NCBI RefSeq assembly: GCF_014205795.1
Contig: NZ_JACHCN010000010.1
Coordinates: 78,072-142,071, forward strand
DNA from: Rhodanobacter sp. MP7CTX1
GTDB taxonomy: Bacteria > Pseudomonadota > Gammaproteobacteria > Xanthomonadales > Rhodanobacteraceae
Reading direction: 5' to 3'
DNA length: 64,000 nt
In this document: positions 52,169 through 62,597 of the stretch, one piece after another
Numbering within the stretch: the first letter of the stretch is position 1
How the letters are laid out: each line of letters opens with the position of its first letter
Notes under the pieces: model-generated
The model's database searches: none
What the model saw: only the letters and a program-made list of their open reading frames with translations
What the model was told of the DNA's origin: nothing
Translations under genes and position numbers: made by a program

Positions 52169-52927
52169 ATGGCACGCAGGGGCAACTCACTACACACCGG
52201 CTCGAATGCACCGCTTGGCCCGCGCGTTGCGCGTAGTCGCGGTGCATCAATGCGGCGTGACGCAGCGCGACGGGGAGCCATCCTCGCTAGCGTATGCGTA
52301 GGCCACCTCATCGTTCTCTTGCTGGTGCTGCACCCCTCATGGCGTCAGGTCGAGCCTGTGCGGCGTCAGCGCGAGGCTGATGTGCTTCGGCTTAGCTTCT
52401 TCGATGCGGCGCCGAATATTCGCCGATCCTTGTCGGTTCGCGCTCTCGCGCGACTGCCGGCCAAGGTGCCACCCGCGCCACCAGCAATCGCGCCGCCCAA
52501 GGTTTCGACCGCTGCGGTCACGCGCCCAACGAACTCCCCATCAGCGACGCCCACCGATTGGGTCGTTGCGGTGGTGCCGCCAACTGTCGATGATCTTCAC
52601 AGCGGCTACGGGCCCAGCGATTTCCGGTCGGCACTTCAAAACGCGCAGCGAGCAAAGGCCGATCAGATACCCGGTGTCGCCACACCCCTGATCGGTGGCA
52701 TCCAACTTGAAGCAAGATCCAACATCAAGGGTGCCGTGCACGCAGTCACCGAATATATCCGCTGCACGGACAAGCAATTGGAGATGGAGAACGGCCGCGA
52801 CCAGCTCAGCACCCCTCAGCTGGTGGATCGCGCGCTGCAATTGGACGGTTGCGGACCGCATTCCGAGCATCCGCAAGCCGATGCCGCGGTGGATGAGATC
52901 ACTCACCGCGTGATCTTCGGCCACTGA
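52169..52927 (+). CDS. Hypothetical single-pass membrane protein
   Basis: I do not recognise this 252-residue protein. It has a basic N terminus, one hydrophobic helix (about 38-56, ASVCVGHLIVLLLVLHPSW) and a proline/alanine-rich linker (95-130). A soluble C-terminal region holds two Cys residues (IRCTDKQ and LDGCGPH) that could form a disulfide. This layout, cytoplasmic stub plus anchor plus Pro-rich periplasmic linker, resembles TonB-like or cell-envelope proteins, but there is no TonB C-terminal motif. GGAG lies directly before the ATG at 52169; an internal ATG at 52250 is an alternative. Confidence 0.6.
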   Translation: MARRGNSLHTGSNAPLGPRVARSRGASMRRDAARRGAILASVCVGHLIVLLLVLHPSWRQVEPVRRQREADVLRLSFFDAAPNIRRSLSVRALARLPAKVPPAPPAIAPPKVSTAAVTRPTNSPSATPTDWVVAVVPPTVDDLHSGYGPSDFRSALQNAQRAKADQIPGVATPLIGGIQLEARSNIKGAVHAVTEYIRCTDKQLEMENGRDQLSTPQLVDRALQLDGCGPHSEHPQADAAVDEITHRVIFGH

Positions 52928-53031
52928 CGCACGCGTGCTCATCAAGAGCGCGTGGCGGGCATCTCCTTGTCACATCTGCTGGGAGATCAAACACTCGCTT
53001 ACAATGCGGACATCGCCCGCGAGCTTGCATC

Positions 53032-53901
53032 ATGGCCATCCGCCTACTTACCGCCCTTATCGCCCTCGGCCTGCTGCACGTCATGCCACAACTTGCACGC
53101 TGGCGTGATGACGGCCTGTTCCGGCGTTGGGTCGCGCAACTGGGGGATACCAGTGGGGCGGGGCGCATGCTGCTGGCTCTGCTGCTGCCGCTGGGCTTGT
53201 GTCTGCTGCTGTCGTGGCTACTCACGTACCTGCCGGCAGGCGACTTGCTGCAGATGCTGTTTTCCCTCGCCGTGCTGCTGTACTGCTTCGGTCCGCGCGA
53301 ATTCGAGAGTGATCTGGAAGCGATCCTGCATGCCCCCGATGGCGCCCGCCGCGAAGCCGCGGCACAGGCACTCGCCGACGATGGCAACACGATCGCCTGG
53401 AACGCACCGGACCTCGGCGTGGCGATCGCCTACGCGGCGTTGCGCCGACGCTTTGCCGTGCTGCTGTGGTTTTTCCTGCTGGGTCCCGTCGGCGCCCTGT
53501 TATACCGTTTGGCACAGACGCTGGGCCGCGATGAATCGCTGCGACTGGATCAGGCGGCCCGCACCGCGGCACGTTACCTTGCCAACGCGCTGGACTGGTT
53601 GCCGGCGCAGCTGCTGGTGTTCACGCTCGCCGTGGTTGGCCATTGGGAGGCCGTCATTGGCGCCTGGCGTCGCTCGCAGCAGCAATCGACGACGAACAGC
53701 TGGTACACCTCCGGCCCGGATTTCCTGGGCGCCGCTGCGCAGGCCGACATCCTCACTGACATTGAAGCCGGCGATGGCTACGCCGAAGAACGCAGCGATC
53801 CGCTGGTCGAACTGGTGCGTCTGCGCAGCGCCCTGCTGCGCGCCTTGCTGGCATGGCTGAGCGCGGTTGCGTTGATCGTGCTGGGCGGCTGGCTGGCGTA
53901 A
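53032..53901 (+). CDS. ampE: AmpE-like regulatory membrane protein
   Basis: A 289-residue membrane protein with about four to six helices, related to AmpE/CobD. Features are an N-terminal helix, LLPLGLCLLLSWLLTYLPAG, the acidic stretch CFGPREFESDLEAIL, then RRRFAVLLWFFLLGPVGALLYR. AmpE normally accompanies ampD and modulates beta-lactamase induction; ampD is not adjacent here. The gene is convergent with the LplT-PlsC gene. Confidence 0.82.
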   Translation: MAIRLLTALIALGLLHVMPQLARWRDDGLFRRWVAQLGDTSGAGRMLLALLLPLGLCLLLSWLLTYLPAGDLLQMLFSLAVLLYCFGPREFESDLEAILHAPDGARREAAAQALADDGNTIAWNAPDLGVAIAYAALRRRFAVLLWFFLLGPVGALLYRLAQTLGRDESLRLDQAARTAARYLANALDWLPAQLLVFTLAVVGHWEAVIGAWRRSQQQSTTNSWYTSGPDFLGAAAQADILTDIEAGDGYAEERSDPLVELVRLRSALLRALLAWLSAVALIVLGGWLA

Positions 53902-53948
53902 CGCGGTCGTGATGGCGTGCGGCGACGAATGACTGGAAGAGCAGGGCG

Positions 53949-55823
53949 CTAAGCCAGCTCACCTCGCAACTCGCGCACGCGCACTTCCAGTGCGGCGGCG
54001 TCGGTCTGACCCGGTGTCACCGGCGCATCGATCACAAGCTCCACCCGCGCGCGGAAACGCCGCGGCAGCCGCGCGCGATGCAGCATCGAATCGCGGCGGC
54101 TCCAGACGCTGCCCCACAGGCCACGCAACGCCATCGGCAGAACCGGCACCGATCGTCGTGCCAGGATCTTCTCCACGCCCGGTCGAAATAATGCGATTTC
54201 GCCATCCCGAGTCAGGCTGCCTTCGGGAAAGATGCACACCACTTCGCCAGTGAGCAGCGCTTCATCAATCGCGTCGTAGGCCTGCTGCAGAACTTGCGGG
54301 TCTTCCTTGTGACCGGCAATCGGAATGGCCTTGGCGGTGCGGAACACGAAGCGCAGCAGCGGGATGTTGAAGATCCGGTGATCCATCACGAAGCGTACGG
54401 GCCGGCGCAAGTTCGCCATCAGCAGCAGCGGATCCATGAAACTGACGTGGTTGCATACCAGCAGCACCGCGCCTTCCTCGGGGATGTTCTGCGCGCCATC
54501 GACGCGTACCCGATACAACGTGTTCACCAGCACCCAGGTGATGAAACGCATCACGAACTCGGGCACCAGCGTGAAGATGTACAGCGCCACCAGCGCATTG
54601 AGCACTGCCGTGGCGAGGAAGATCTGAGGGGCGCCCAGACCCAGCGCGCCCAGCCCCAGACCGAAGCCGGCGGCACAGCAGATCAACAGCGCGTTGATGA
54701 TGTTGTTGCCGGCGATGACGCGCGACAGGCGATCGCGCGGCGTACGGCTCTGGATGAAGGCAAACAACGGCACCACATAAAAGCCGGCGAACATGCCGAT
54801 CAGAGTCAGATCCAGCGCTACGCGCCAACTGCCCGCTGCCTGTAGAAAGGACAGCCAGTTCAAACCGTGGACCAGCGCAACGCCCGGCCGCGCGAAGAAC
54901 AGGTCAATGCCGAACGCGGTCAGTCCAAACGCGCCCAGCGGCACGAGGCCCACTTCCACCCGTCGTCCCGACATCCGCTCGCACAGCAGAGATCCGATAC
55001 CGGTGCCGATGGAGAACAGCGTCAACACCAGGATGTTGACCGAGCCGTCGCCACCCAGGTTCAGCTTGGTGTAGTTCGGCAACTGCGCAACCAGCACGGT
55101 GCCGAAGAACCAGAACCACGAGATGCCCAGCACCGCATTGAACACCGCCCGGTCCTGTCGGGTGATGCCGAGCACGCGCGCCGTTTCGCTGAAGGGATTC
55201 CAGTTGAATTTCAGTTCCGGCGCGGTGGCCGGCGCCGGCGGAATCGCCCGGCTGGCGAGATAGCCGGTCACGGCCACCGCGATCGTCAGCGCACCGGCCA
55301 GCAGTGTGCCGACGCCAGCGATTTGCATCAGCGCACTGCCGGCGATCATGCCGATCAGGATCGCCAGCTGGGTCCCGGTTTCGATCAATCCGTTGCCGCC
55401 AACCAGCTCGGTCGGCCGCAGCGCCTGCGGCAGGATCGCGTATTTGATCGGCCCGAACATCGTCGAATGCAGCCCCATCAGAAACAGCACGACCAGCAAC
55501 AAAGATGTGTGATGCGTATGGAATCCGATGGCCGCCAGCACCATCGCGCCGATCTCGAACAGTTTGATGTAACGGATGATCCGGCTCTTCTCGTACTTCT
55601 CCGCCAATTGTCCTGCTGTGGCCGAGAACAGAAAGAACGGAATGATGAACAGGGCCGGTGCGAGGTTCGTGTAGAGCGACACCGTGTGGTCATCCAGTCC
55701 CATCTGGAACGCCACCAGCATGACCAGCGCATTGCGGAACGCGTTGTCGTTGAACGCCCCCAGCGCCTGGGTCCAGAAGAACGGCGCGAAACGCCGTTTG
55801 CCCAACAGTACGAATTGGCTCAT
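53949..55823 (-). CDS. LplT-type MFS lysophospholipid transporter fused to PlsC acyltransferase
   Basis: A 624-residue two-domain protein. Residues 1 to about 415 are a 12-helix MFS domain of the LplT kind (AFNDNAFRNALVMLVAFQ, GPIKYAILPQ). From about 425 a PlsC-type 1-acylglycerophosphate acyltransferase follows, with CNHVSFMDPLLL (HxxxxD) and IFPEGSLTRDG. It should import and re-acylate lysophospholipids at the inner membrane. Larger relatives carry a third acyl-ACP synthetase domain, which is absent here. The ATG at 55823 is preceded by AAGGGG. Confidence 0.9.
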   Translation of the reverse strand: MSQFVLLGKRRFAPFFWTQALGAFNDNAFRNALVMLVAFQMGLDDHTVSLYTNLAPALFIIPFFLFSATAGQLAEKYEKSRIIRYIKLFEIGAMVLAAIGFHTHHTSLLLVVLFLMGLHSTMFGPIKYAILPQALRPTELVGGNGLIETGTQLAILIGMIAGSALMQIAGVGTLLAGALTIAVAVTGYLASRAIPPAPATAPELKFNWNPFSETARVLGITRQDRAVFNAVLGISWFWFFGTVLVAQLPNYTKLNLGGDGSVNILVLTLFSIGTGIGSLLCERMSGRRVEVGLVPLGAFGLTAFGIDLFFARPGVALVHGLNWLSFLQAAGSWRVALDLTLIGMFAGFYVVPLFAFIQSRTPRDRLSRVIAGNNIINALLICCAAGFGLGLGALGLGAPQIFLATAVLNALVALYIFTLVPEFVMRFITWVLVNTLYRVRVDGAQNIPEEGAVLLVCNHVSFMDPLLLMANLRRPVRFVMDHRIFNIPLLRFVFRTAKAIPIAGHKEDPQVLQQAYDAIDEALLTGEVVCIFPEGSLTRDGEIALFRPGVEKILARRSVPVLPMALRGLWGSVWSRRDSMLHRARLPRRFRARVELVIDAPVTPGQTDAAALEVRVRELRGELA

Positions 55824-56160
55824 GCCTGCCCCTTGAAGTGCTCGAGTCAACCTGAAGCCTGGCGAGCGCGTTGTCAAAGATTACGCTACGACGCCAACCT
55901 GTAAGTTTGCAGGCGCCGCGTTTTATTGCGCCGCAGCATCCAAAGGCCTGTAGTCGTTGCCCTGCAGAGTCTCTTCCTGGTCGCGCTGCGGTGGCTAATC
56001 GAGCTGTAAAGCGTTGCCGAGTAAAGATATGTAACTACCTGCGACATAAGGCCAATATCGCAATATATTAATGCGGGATGCCTTAGAGTAACGCTGGCCT
56101 CAATTGATTTCGTATAATCTTGCGTAATCCGTCTCTTACACACTTGTCGCGGCCACCCTC
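55824..56160. other. Divergent intergenic region with a TATAAT box
   Basis: This 337-nt gap separates the LplT-PlsC gene from the XRE regulator and is more AT-rich than its surroundings. A perfect TATAAT at 56113-56118 lies 43 nt before the XRE start on the plus strand, but no good -35 is found at 16-18 nt. No gene or RNA is recognised here. Confidence 0.45.
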
Positions 56161-56733
56161 ATGAACATGCATCAACCCGCTCATTCCGTGCCTGTGGGCA
56201 CCTTCTCCGATCGCATTAAATTGCTGATTCAGCGGGTGGGAAGCGCGACGGAGATCGCCCGCATGTGCGGATTCTCCGAGGGCGTGGTTCGCAGCTGGCG
56301 CGATGGCAATACCGATCCCTCCCGCGCACGTTGCGTCACCCTCGCGCGTACGCTGGGCATTTCGCTGGTCTGGCTAGTGGCGGGCGAGGGCGCGATTCAG
56401 ATCGATGCCAACGCCAACACCCGGGACGATCAGTACAGCACCGACACGGTTTCAGCGCGGCATCGGGCCAGACTCACTTCGACCGCGGTGACTGCACTAC
56501 CCGTGCAAGGTAACGGTGTGGATGGGCAACGATTGAACACCGCGATGAAGATCCTGCAGTCCGAGCTTGAGCTGGCCGATAGCCGCCTTACGCTGGCCGA
56601 CAACACCGATATGCTGGCCGACCTCTACGAGATCCTCGGCCCCGGCGGCCACAATGTGGATACCCGTGCGATGGTGACGTTCAATCATCGACTGGCAGAT
56701 CGGATTCGCCAGAGTCGCCAGACCACGGCCTGA
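56161..56733 (+). CDS. XRE/phage-repressor-like transcriptional regulator
   Basis: A 190-residue protein with an N-terminal helix-turn-helix (about 20-75): IARMCGFSEGVVRSWRDGNT followed by PSRARCVTLARTLGISLVWL. This matches phage CI-like and XRE regulators. The C-terminal part lacks the S24 peptidase dyad of LexA/CI; it is helical (SELELADSRLTLADNTDMLA) and probably mediates oligomerisation. It stands alone, with its own promoter-like box and a terminator, so its targets are unknown. Confidence 0.82.
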   Translation: MNMHQPAHSVPVGTFSDRIKLLIQRVGSATEIARMCGFSEGVVRSWRDGNTDPSRARCVTLARTLGISLVWLVAGEGAIQIDANANTRDDQYSTDTVSARHRARLTSTAVTALPVQGNGVDGQRLNTAMKILQSELELADSRLTLADNTDMLADLYEILGPGGHNVDTRAMVTFNHRLADRIRQSRQTTA

Positions 56734-56756
56734 GTTACCTCGTATCGCGATCAACT

Positions 56757-56786
56757 GCGGCAGCCTCACGGCTGCCGCTTTCGTTT
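56757..56786 (+). terminator. Intrinsic terminator of the XRE regulator gene
   Basis: GCGGCAGCC, loop TCAC, GGCTGCCGC form a 9-bp stem at 56757-56778, followed by TTTCGTTT on the plus strand. It starts 24 nt after the regulator's stop and also separates it from the convergent glyS. Confidence 0.85.
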
Positions 56787-56802
56787 GTGCGACGACTGAT
56801 GC

Positions 56803-58977
56803 TTAGAGCAGCGCGATATCCGCGATCGCGCTGAACTGCGCCTTCAACTGCCCGAGCAGGGCCAGCCGGTTCGCGCGCACGGCCGGATTGTCGGCATTCA
56901 CCAGCACGCTCTCGAAGAACGTATCCACCGGTGCCTGCAGTTGCGACAGCCGGGCCAGCACGGCGGCGTAGTCGCCCGTGTCCAGTGATTCAGCCGTCTC
57001 CCGCCGTGCGGACGCCAGCGCATCGGCCAGGTCGCGCTCCGCATCCGCTTCGAAATGCACGGGGTCGACCACATGGCCGATGGCTGGCGCACCGACTTCC
57101 TCTGCCTGTTTGCGCAGGATGTTGGCGACCCGCTTGTTGGCGGCGGCCAGACTGACGGCTTCCGGGCGGCGACCGAACTCAGCCACCGCGCGCAGGCGCC
57201 GATCGAAGTCGGCCAGGCTGCGTGGCTGCACGGCCAGCACGGCCTCAAACTGCGCGTTGTCGAAACCCTGATCGGCGTAGTAACCGCGCAGACGATCCAG
57301 CACGAAGTCATACAACTCATCGACCAGGATCGCTCGCCGCTGGCCAGCATTCAAGACAGGCAGCTTGCCGTCCTTGCCAGGTTTCAGACCCGATGCCAGC
57401 GCGCTGTCGGGCAGCAGCTCCAGCGCCTCGACAAGACTGCCGCGCAGATCGATCTCCATACGCGCTTCAATCAACGTGCGTCCCAGTCCCAGCGCGGCTC
57501 GACGCAACGCGAACGGATCCTTGTTGCCGCCCGGCTTCATGCCGACGGCGAAGATGCCAGCCAGGGTGTCCAGCCGTTCGGCGACAGCCAGTACCTGGCC
57601 GACCCTGCCGGCGGCGATCGCGTCACCGCCAAACCGCGGCTGGTAATAGCTATCCAGCGCCTGCGCCACATCCTGCGACTCACCATGATGGTTGGCGTAG
57701 TAACGCCCCATCACGCCCTGAAGTTCGGGAAATTCACCGACCATGCGGGTCAGCAGATCGCACTTGCTCAGACTCGCCGCCCGGGTCGCTGCTCCGGCAT
57801 CGACACCGACGCGATTGGCGATAATCCGGGCCAGCTCGGCCACGCGAACGCTCTTGTCCCACAGGCTGCCCAGCGCTTGCTGGTAGGTGACGGTCTTGAG
57901 CTGTTCCTGATAGCCAGCCAGCGGTGTTTTCAGATCCGCGTCCCAGAAGAACTTCGCATCGGCAAAACGTGGGCGTATCACCCGCTCATAGCCCTTGCTG
58001 ATCTCGCCCGGATCCTTGCTGTCGATATTCGCGATGCCGATGAAATGCTGGGTCAGCTTGCCTGCTGCATCGAACACCGGCACAAACTTCTGATTGGTCT
58101 CCATCGTGGTGACCAGCGCTTCTGGCGGCACGGCGAGAAACTCGCGCTCGAACGTGCAGGCAATCGCCACCGGCCACTCGGTGAGGTTGGCGATCTCATT
58201 GAGCAATGCGTCGTCCAGCCGTGGCACGCCGCCGGTTTCGCTGGCGACGCGGGCCACCTCGTCACGGATGCGCTGACGACGCTCGGCCGGATCGGCCAGC
58301 ACGTTCGAGGCACGCATCGCATCCAGGTAGCTGTCGGCATCGGCCAGATGCACTGGTTGCGGATGCATGAAGCGATGGCCGCGCGATTTCCGTCCACTTT
58401 TGAGACCCAATGCCTCGCCGTCGACGATCTCCGAGCCGTGCAACATCACCAGCCAATGGGCCGGGCGCACAAAACTGTACTCGTGATCACCCCAGCGCAT
58501 CGGCTTGGGGATCGGCAGAGACTTCAACGCTTCGTTGACGATTTCCGGCAGCAAAACACTGAGCGGCTGTCCGGGCCTGGTCGTGCGACAGATGAAGCGC
58601 TCGCCCTTGTCCGTCTGCATGCGCCCGAGATCGACGACCTTCACACCGTTCTTCGCGGCAAAGCCCAGCAGGGCTGGCGTGGGATCGCCGTTCGCATCCA
58701 GGCCGACGGATACCGCCGGGCCCAGCGACTCCGAATTCAATGTGGGCTGCGAACTGGTCACCCAGGGCAGATATACAGCCAGACGACGAGGGGAGCAGAA
58801 AGCGCGCCGCCCTTTGCCATGCTGCACGACGCCGACACCGAAGGAGCGGCTTTCCAGCCCCTTCACGATCGCATCGAAAAACGCCTTCGACAATTCATCG
58901 ACGGCATGGATGGGGAGCTCTTCCGTCCCGATCTCGATGAGTAGTGGTTTGCCGGTCCTGATCGCATCCTCAACCAT
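56803..58977 (-). CDS. glyS: Glycyl-tRNA synthetase beta subunit
   Basis: The 724-residue beta subunit of the alpha2beta2-type glycyl-tRNA synthetase binds tRNA-Gly. The start [22 protein letters not shown] is the family signature. Conserved FRAxKFFxxD-like sequence is seen as [16 protein letters not shown], and the C-terminal DALR-type anticodon-binding region is present. The start lies inside the end of glyQ (8-nt overlap), so alpha and beta are translated in a coupled way. Confidence 0.97.
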   Translation of the reverse strand: MVEDAIRTGKPLLIEIGTEELPIHAVDELSKAFFDAIVKGLESRSFGVGVVQHGKGRRAFCSPRRLAVYLPWVTSSQPTLNSESLGPAVSVGLDANGDPTPALLGFAAKNGVKVVDLGRMQTDKGERFICRTTRPGQPLSVLLPEIVNEALKSLPIPKPMRWGDHEYSFVRPAHWLVMLHGSEIVDGEALGLKSGRKSRGHRFMHPQPVHLADADSYLDAMRASNVLADPAERRQRIRDEVARVASETGGVPRLDDALLNEIANLTEWPVAIACTFEREFLAVPPEALVTTMETNQKFVPVFDAAGKLTQHFIGIANIDSKDPGEISKGYERVIRPRFADAKFFWDADLKTPLAGYQEQLKTVTYQQALGSLWDKSVRVAELARIIANRVGVDAGAATRAASLSKCDLLTRMVGEFPELQGVMGRYYANHHGESQDVAQALDSYYQPRFGGDAIAAGRVGQVLAVAERLDTLAGIFAVGMKPGGNKDPFALRRAALGLGRTLIEARMEIDLRGSLVEALELLPDSALASGLKPGKDGKLPVLNAGQRRAILVDELYDFVLDRLRGYYADQGFDNAQFEAVLAVQPRSLADFDRRLRAVAEFGRRPEAVSLAAANKRVANILRKQAEEVGAPAIGHVVDPVHFEADAERDLADALASARRETAESLDTGDYAAVLARLSQLQAPVDTFFESVLVNADNPAVRANRLALLGQLKAQFSAIADIALL

Positions 58978-59911
58978 GGACCTGCTCCTTGCTGCTGTCG
59001 GAATGCGCGCTCATGGGAGGCGTGTTCTTCAACCCGGGGAAACCGAGTTTCTCGCGCTGCGCGACATAGGTTTCAGCGACACTGCGCGACAACGCGCGCA
59101 CGCGAAGGATATAGCGCTGGCGTTCGGTGACGCCGATCGCGCGACGCGCATCGAGCAGGTTGAACGTGTGGCTTGCCTTCATCACCTGCTCGTAAGCCGG
59201 CAGCGGCAGGTTCGCGGTGATCAACTGGTTCGCGGTCGCTTCGCATACGTCGAACCAGCGCAGCAGCTCAGGCACATTCGCGTGCTCGAAATTGTAGGTG
59301 CTCTGCTCGACCTCGTTCTGATGGAACACATCGCCGTAGGTCACGGTGCCACGCGGACCGGTCGTCCAGACCAGGTCATACACGTTGTCCACGTTTTGCA
59401 GATACATCGCCAGGCGTTCCAGACCGTAGGTGATCTCGCCGGTCACCGGCCGGCACTCCAGTCCGCCGGCCTGTTGGAAATAGGTGAACTGGGTCACTTC
59501 CATGCCGTTCAACCAGACTTCCCAGCCGAGACCCCACGCACCCAGCGTCGGTGATTCCCAGTTGTCTTCGACGAAACGCAGGTCGTGCACCAGCGGATCG
59601 AGTCCGAGCTCTTTCAGTGAACCGATGTAGAGCTCTTGAATATTTTCCGGGTTCGGCTTCATCACCACCTGGTATTGGTAGTAATGCTGCAGGCGATTCG
59701 GGTTCTCGCCGTAGCGGCCGTCGGTGGGGCGACGCGAGGGTTGCACGTAGGCGGCGGCCCATGGCTCCGGACCGAGCGAGCGCAGAAAAGTGGCGGGGTG
59801 GAAGGTGCCTGCGCCGACCTCGGTGTCGAGGGGCTGCAACAAGACACAACCCTGCGCCGCCCAGTAGCGGTTGAGGGTCTGGATCACATCCTGGAAGGTG
59901 CGCGCGGACAT
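58970..59911 (-). CDS. glyQ: Glycyl-tRNA synthetase alpha subunit
   Basis: The 313-residue catalytic alpha subunit. [20 protein letters not shown] opens the protein. Class II motifs include [12 protein letters not shown], the long ATP-binding [20 protein letters not shown] region and the C-terminal ARAIG-like [15 protein letters not shown]. It is upstream of and coupled to glyS. Confidence 0.97.
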   Translation of the reverse strand: MSARTFQDVIQTLNRYWAAQGCVLLQPLDTEVGAGTFHPATFLRSLGPEPWAAAYVQPSRRPTDGRYGENPNRLQHYYQYQVVMKPNPENIQELYIGSLKELGLDPLVHDLRFVEDNWESPTLGAWGLGWEVWLNGMEVTQFTYFQQAGGLECRPVTGEITYGLERLAMYLQNVDNVYDLVWTTGPRGTVTYGDVFHQNEVEQSTYNFEHANVPELLRWFDVCEATANQLITANLPLPAYEQVMKASHTFNLLDARRAIGVTERQRYILRVRALSRSVAETYVAQREKLGFPGLKNTPPMSAHSDSSKEQVHG

Positions 59912-60008
59912 GGTTTTCCGTGACCTTGGGTAAAGCGCGTTAGTATAGCCGCAGCTTGCTTTCCCGCTGGGCTCCGGCCTGCAACAGCATCACGGGGGAC
60001 ACTTCTGG

Positions 60009-61826
60009 ATGGCCGCATCACCGCAAATCGCATCCCTGCTTGGCCGCCGTGGCCGGCTGGAACTGGACGATCTGCTGGCCGCGTTGGTGGTCGATGGCTA
60101 TCTGCTGGCCGATGACGCCAAGCAGGTACGCATGGGCGTACGCGCAGGCCGCAGCACCGTGGAATTGCATCCGCTGGTGCTGATCGCGAACGCGAAGCTG
60201 GCGAATCAGCGCGAGCCAGGTCGACCGCTGAAACTGGAAGCCTTGACCGAGTGGCTGGCCGGCCATGCCGGACTGCCGTATCTGAAGATCGATCCGATGA
60301 AGATCAACGCTTCGTCGGTGACCCAGGTCGTGAGTCATGCGTACGCCCAGCGCCACCGGATCCTGCCGGTCGCCGCAGCGGCAGGCGAGGTGACGTTTGC
60401 CACCTGCGAACCATTCGATGCGGCATGGGCCGCGGATCTGGCGCAGATGTTGCGGCGGGACGTGCACCGCGTGGTGTCCAGCCCGATCGACATCAACCGC
60501 TACTTGCAGGAGTTTTACGGCGTCCAGCGCTCCATCCAGCTGGCACAGGACGCGAAGGGCAGCGACAGTTCGGCCGCAATCCTCAACTTCGAGCAGCTGG
60601 TGGAGCTGGGCAAGAGCGGCGAAGTCGGCGCCGATGACCGCCACGTCGTGCATATCGTCGACTGGCTGCTGCAATACGCGTTCGAGCAGCGCGCGTCGGA
60701 TATCCATCTGGAGCCGCGCCGCGAAACCGGGCTCATCCGTTTCCGCATCGACGGCCGAATGCACAAGGTGTTCGAGCTGCCGTCGCCGGTGATGACCGCG
60801 GTCACGGCACGCATCAAGATCCTGGCGCGCATGGACGTGGCGGAGAAGCGGCGGCCGCAGGACGGTCGCATCAAGACACGATCGGCCACCGGCCGCGAAG
60901 TCGAGCTGCGTATCTCGAACATGCCCACCGCGTTTGGCGAAAAGGTGGTGATGCGTATCTTCGACCCGGACCTGGTCGTCAAGGATTTTGCGCAGCTCGG
61001 ATTTTCCCCCAGTGAAGCCGCCCTTTGGCGCACGATGGTGGAGCGTCCTCACGGCATCGTACTGGTCACCGGCCCGACGGGTTCAGGCAAAACCACCACG
61101 CTGTATTCCACCCTGAAGCATCTGGCCACGCCGGAACTCAACGTGTGCACGGTCGAAGATCCGATCGAGATGGTCTCGCCCGAATTCAACCAGATGCAGG
61201 TGCATGCCGCGATCGATCTGGATTTTGCGGCCGGTGTGCGCACGCTGCTGCGCCAGGATCCGGACATCATCATGGTTGGCGAAATCCGCGATCTGGAAAC
61301 GGCGCAGATGGCCGTGCAGGCGTCGCTCACCGGCCATCTGGTGTTGTCCACCCTGCATACCAACGATTCGCCCAGCGCAGTGACCCGACTGCTCGATCTT
61401 GGGGTGCCGCATTACCTGATCCAGTCCACCCTGACCGGCGTGGTCGCGCAACGACTGGTACGCACGCTGTGTCCGCACTGCAAGCAGGCGACCACGCAGG
61501 ATCCGCAGGCATGGAATGTCCTCACGCACGGGTGGTCGCTCCCTGTGCCGGAGAGGGTGTTCCAGCCGGTCGGCTGCCTGGAATGTCGCAACACCGGTTT
61601 CCTCGGTCGCACGGGCATCTATGAAATGATGAAAGTGTCGCCACGGCTGCGCGGGCTCATTTCGGCGCAGCTGGATCTGGGCAACTTCGGTCAGGCAGCG
61701 CTGTCCGAGGGTCTGCGCCCGTTGCGTATCTCGGCCGCCGACCAGGTGGCCGCCGGACTGACCACCGTGCAAGAAATCCTCACCGTCCTGCCACCGATCG
61801 AAGCCTTCGACGACACACCGCCTTAA
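60009..61826 (+). CDS. GspE/PilB-family secretion or pilus assembly ATPase
   Basis: A 605-residue hexameric ATPase of type II secretion/type IV pilus systems. The N-terminal MshEN-type domain (about 15-170) is followed by a linker and ASDIHLEPRRETGLIRFRID. Walker A is TGPTGSGKTTTLY near residue 355; the Asp box is VEDPIEMVSPEFNQMQV, Walker B is DIIMVGEIRDLETAQ and the His box is GHLVLSTLHTNDSP. Zinc-ribbon cysteines are CPHCKQ and CLECRNTGFLGRTG. No other secretion or pilus genes adjoin, so this is an orphan copy whose system lies elsewhere. Confidence 0.93.
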   Translation: MAASPQIASLLGRRGRLELDDLLAALVVDGYLLADDAKQVRMGVRAGRSTVELHPLVLIANAKLANQREPGRPLKLEALTEWLAGHAGLPYLKIDPMKINASSVTQVVSHAYAQRHRILPVAAAAGEVTFATCEPFDAAWAADLAQMLRRDVHRVVSSPIDINRYLQEFYGVQRSIQLAQDAKGSDSSAAILNFEQLVELGKSGEVGADDRHVVHIVDWLLQYAFEQRASDIHLEPRRETGLIRFRIDGRMHKVFELPSPVMTAVTARIKILARMDVAEKRRPQDGRIKTRSATGREVELRISNMPTAFGEKVVMRIFDPDLVVKDFAQLGFSPSEAALWRTMVERPHGIVLVTGPTGSGKTTTLYSTLKHLATPELNVCTVEDPIEMVSPEFNQMQVHAAIDLDFAAGVRTLLRQDPDIIMVGEIRDLETAQMAVQASLTGHLVLSTLHTNDSPSAVTRLLDLGVPHYLIQSTLTGVVAQRLVRTLCPHCKQATTQDPQAWNVLTHGWSLPVPERVFQPVGCLECRNTGFLGRTGIYEMMKVSPRLRGLISAQLDLGNFGQAALSEGLRPLRISAADQVAAGLTTVQEILTVLPPIEAFDDTPP

Positions 61827-61857
61827 AGACGTCCATTACGTACTCAAACTACCCTGC

Positions 61858-62592
61858 ATGAAACCAGTACTGATCATCCGCACCGGCCGCGCGCCGGACA
61901 ATATCCGTGGCCGGCACGGCGACTTTCCCCATTGGTTCCGCATCTGCACCCGACTGCTGCCGCAGCAGGTGCGCGTGGTCGATGTCGCTGCTGGTGAAGC
62001 ATTGCCGCCGCCGCAGGAAGTAGCCGGCGCCATGATCACAGGCTCCGCCGCGATGGTCACCGAGCGCATCGCGTGGAGCGAGCGCACCGCCGGCTGGATC
62101 CGGCAGGCGATGGACATCGAATTACCCTTGTTCGGCGTGTGCTACGGCCATCAGTTGATGGCGCATGCATTGGGTGGACGCGTCGATTACCTGCCCGGCG
62201 GACGCGAGATTGGCACCCAGCCGATCGAACTGCTACATGACGCTGCCGCCGATCCTCTGGCGGCCACGCTCCCCAGCAGCTTCCGCGCTCACACCACCCA
62301 CGAACAGAGCGTGCTCGAACCGCCGCGCGGCTCCGCTGTGCTGGCCCGCTCCGCCCGCGATCCGCATCAGTTGCTGCGGCATGGGCCGCAGGCGATCAGC
62401 ACGCAGTTCCACCCGGAGTTCAATGCCGACGTGATGCGCGCCTACATCAAGCGCAAACATGCCGACATGCGGCGCGAAGGCACGGATCCCCGGCAGACCT
62501 TCAGTGACGTGGCCGCCACGCCGGTCGCGCGCCGGCTATTGCGGCAGTTCGCCCATCAACATGGTTGGGCGAATGCCGCCGCGTGGAGCTGA
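61858..62592 (+). CDS. Class I glutamine amidotransferase (GMP-synthase-like GATase domain)
   Basis: A 244-residue stand-alone GATase1 domain. The nucleophile Cys is in FGVCYGHQLMAHALGG near residue 95. The His-Glu pair is in STQFHPEFNADVM near residue 185, and the oxyanion region is AMITGSAAMVTE. It could release ammonia for an unidentified partner or hydrolyse gamma-glutamyl compounds (YfeJ/PuuD-like). It lies 31 nt after the GspE-like gene. Confidence 0.9.
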   Translation: MKPVLIIRTGRAPDNIRGRHGDFPHWFRICTRLLPQQVRVVDVAAGEALPPPQEVAGAMITGSAAMVTERIAWSERTAGWIRQAMDIELPLFGVCYGHQLMAHALGGRVDYLPGGREIGTQPIELLHDAAADPLAATLPSSFRAHTTHEQSVLEPPRGSAVLARSARDPHQLLRHGPQAISTQFHPEFNADVMRAYIKRKHADMRREGTDPRQTFSDVAATPVARRLLRQFAHQHGWANAAAWS

Positions 62593-62597
62593 TACGT

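Noticed and set aside
57055..58944. A 629-codon plus-strand open frame opposite glyS
   Set aside because: glyS is complete and conserved on the other strand; the antisense product has no recognisable domain.
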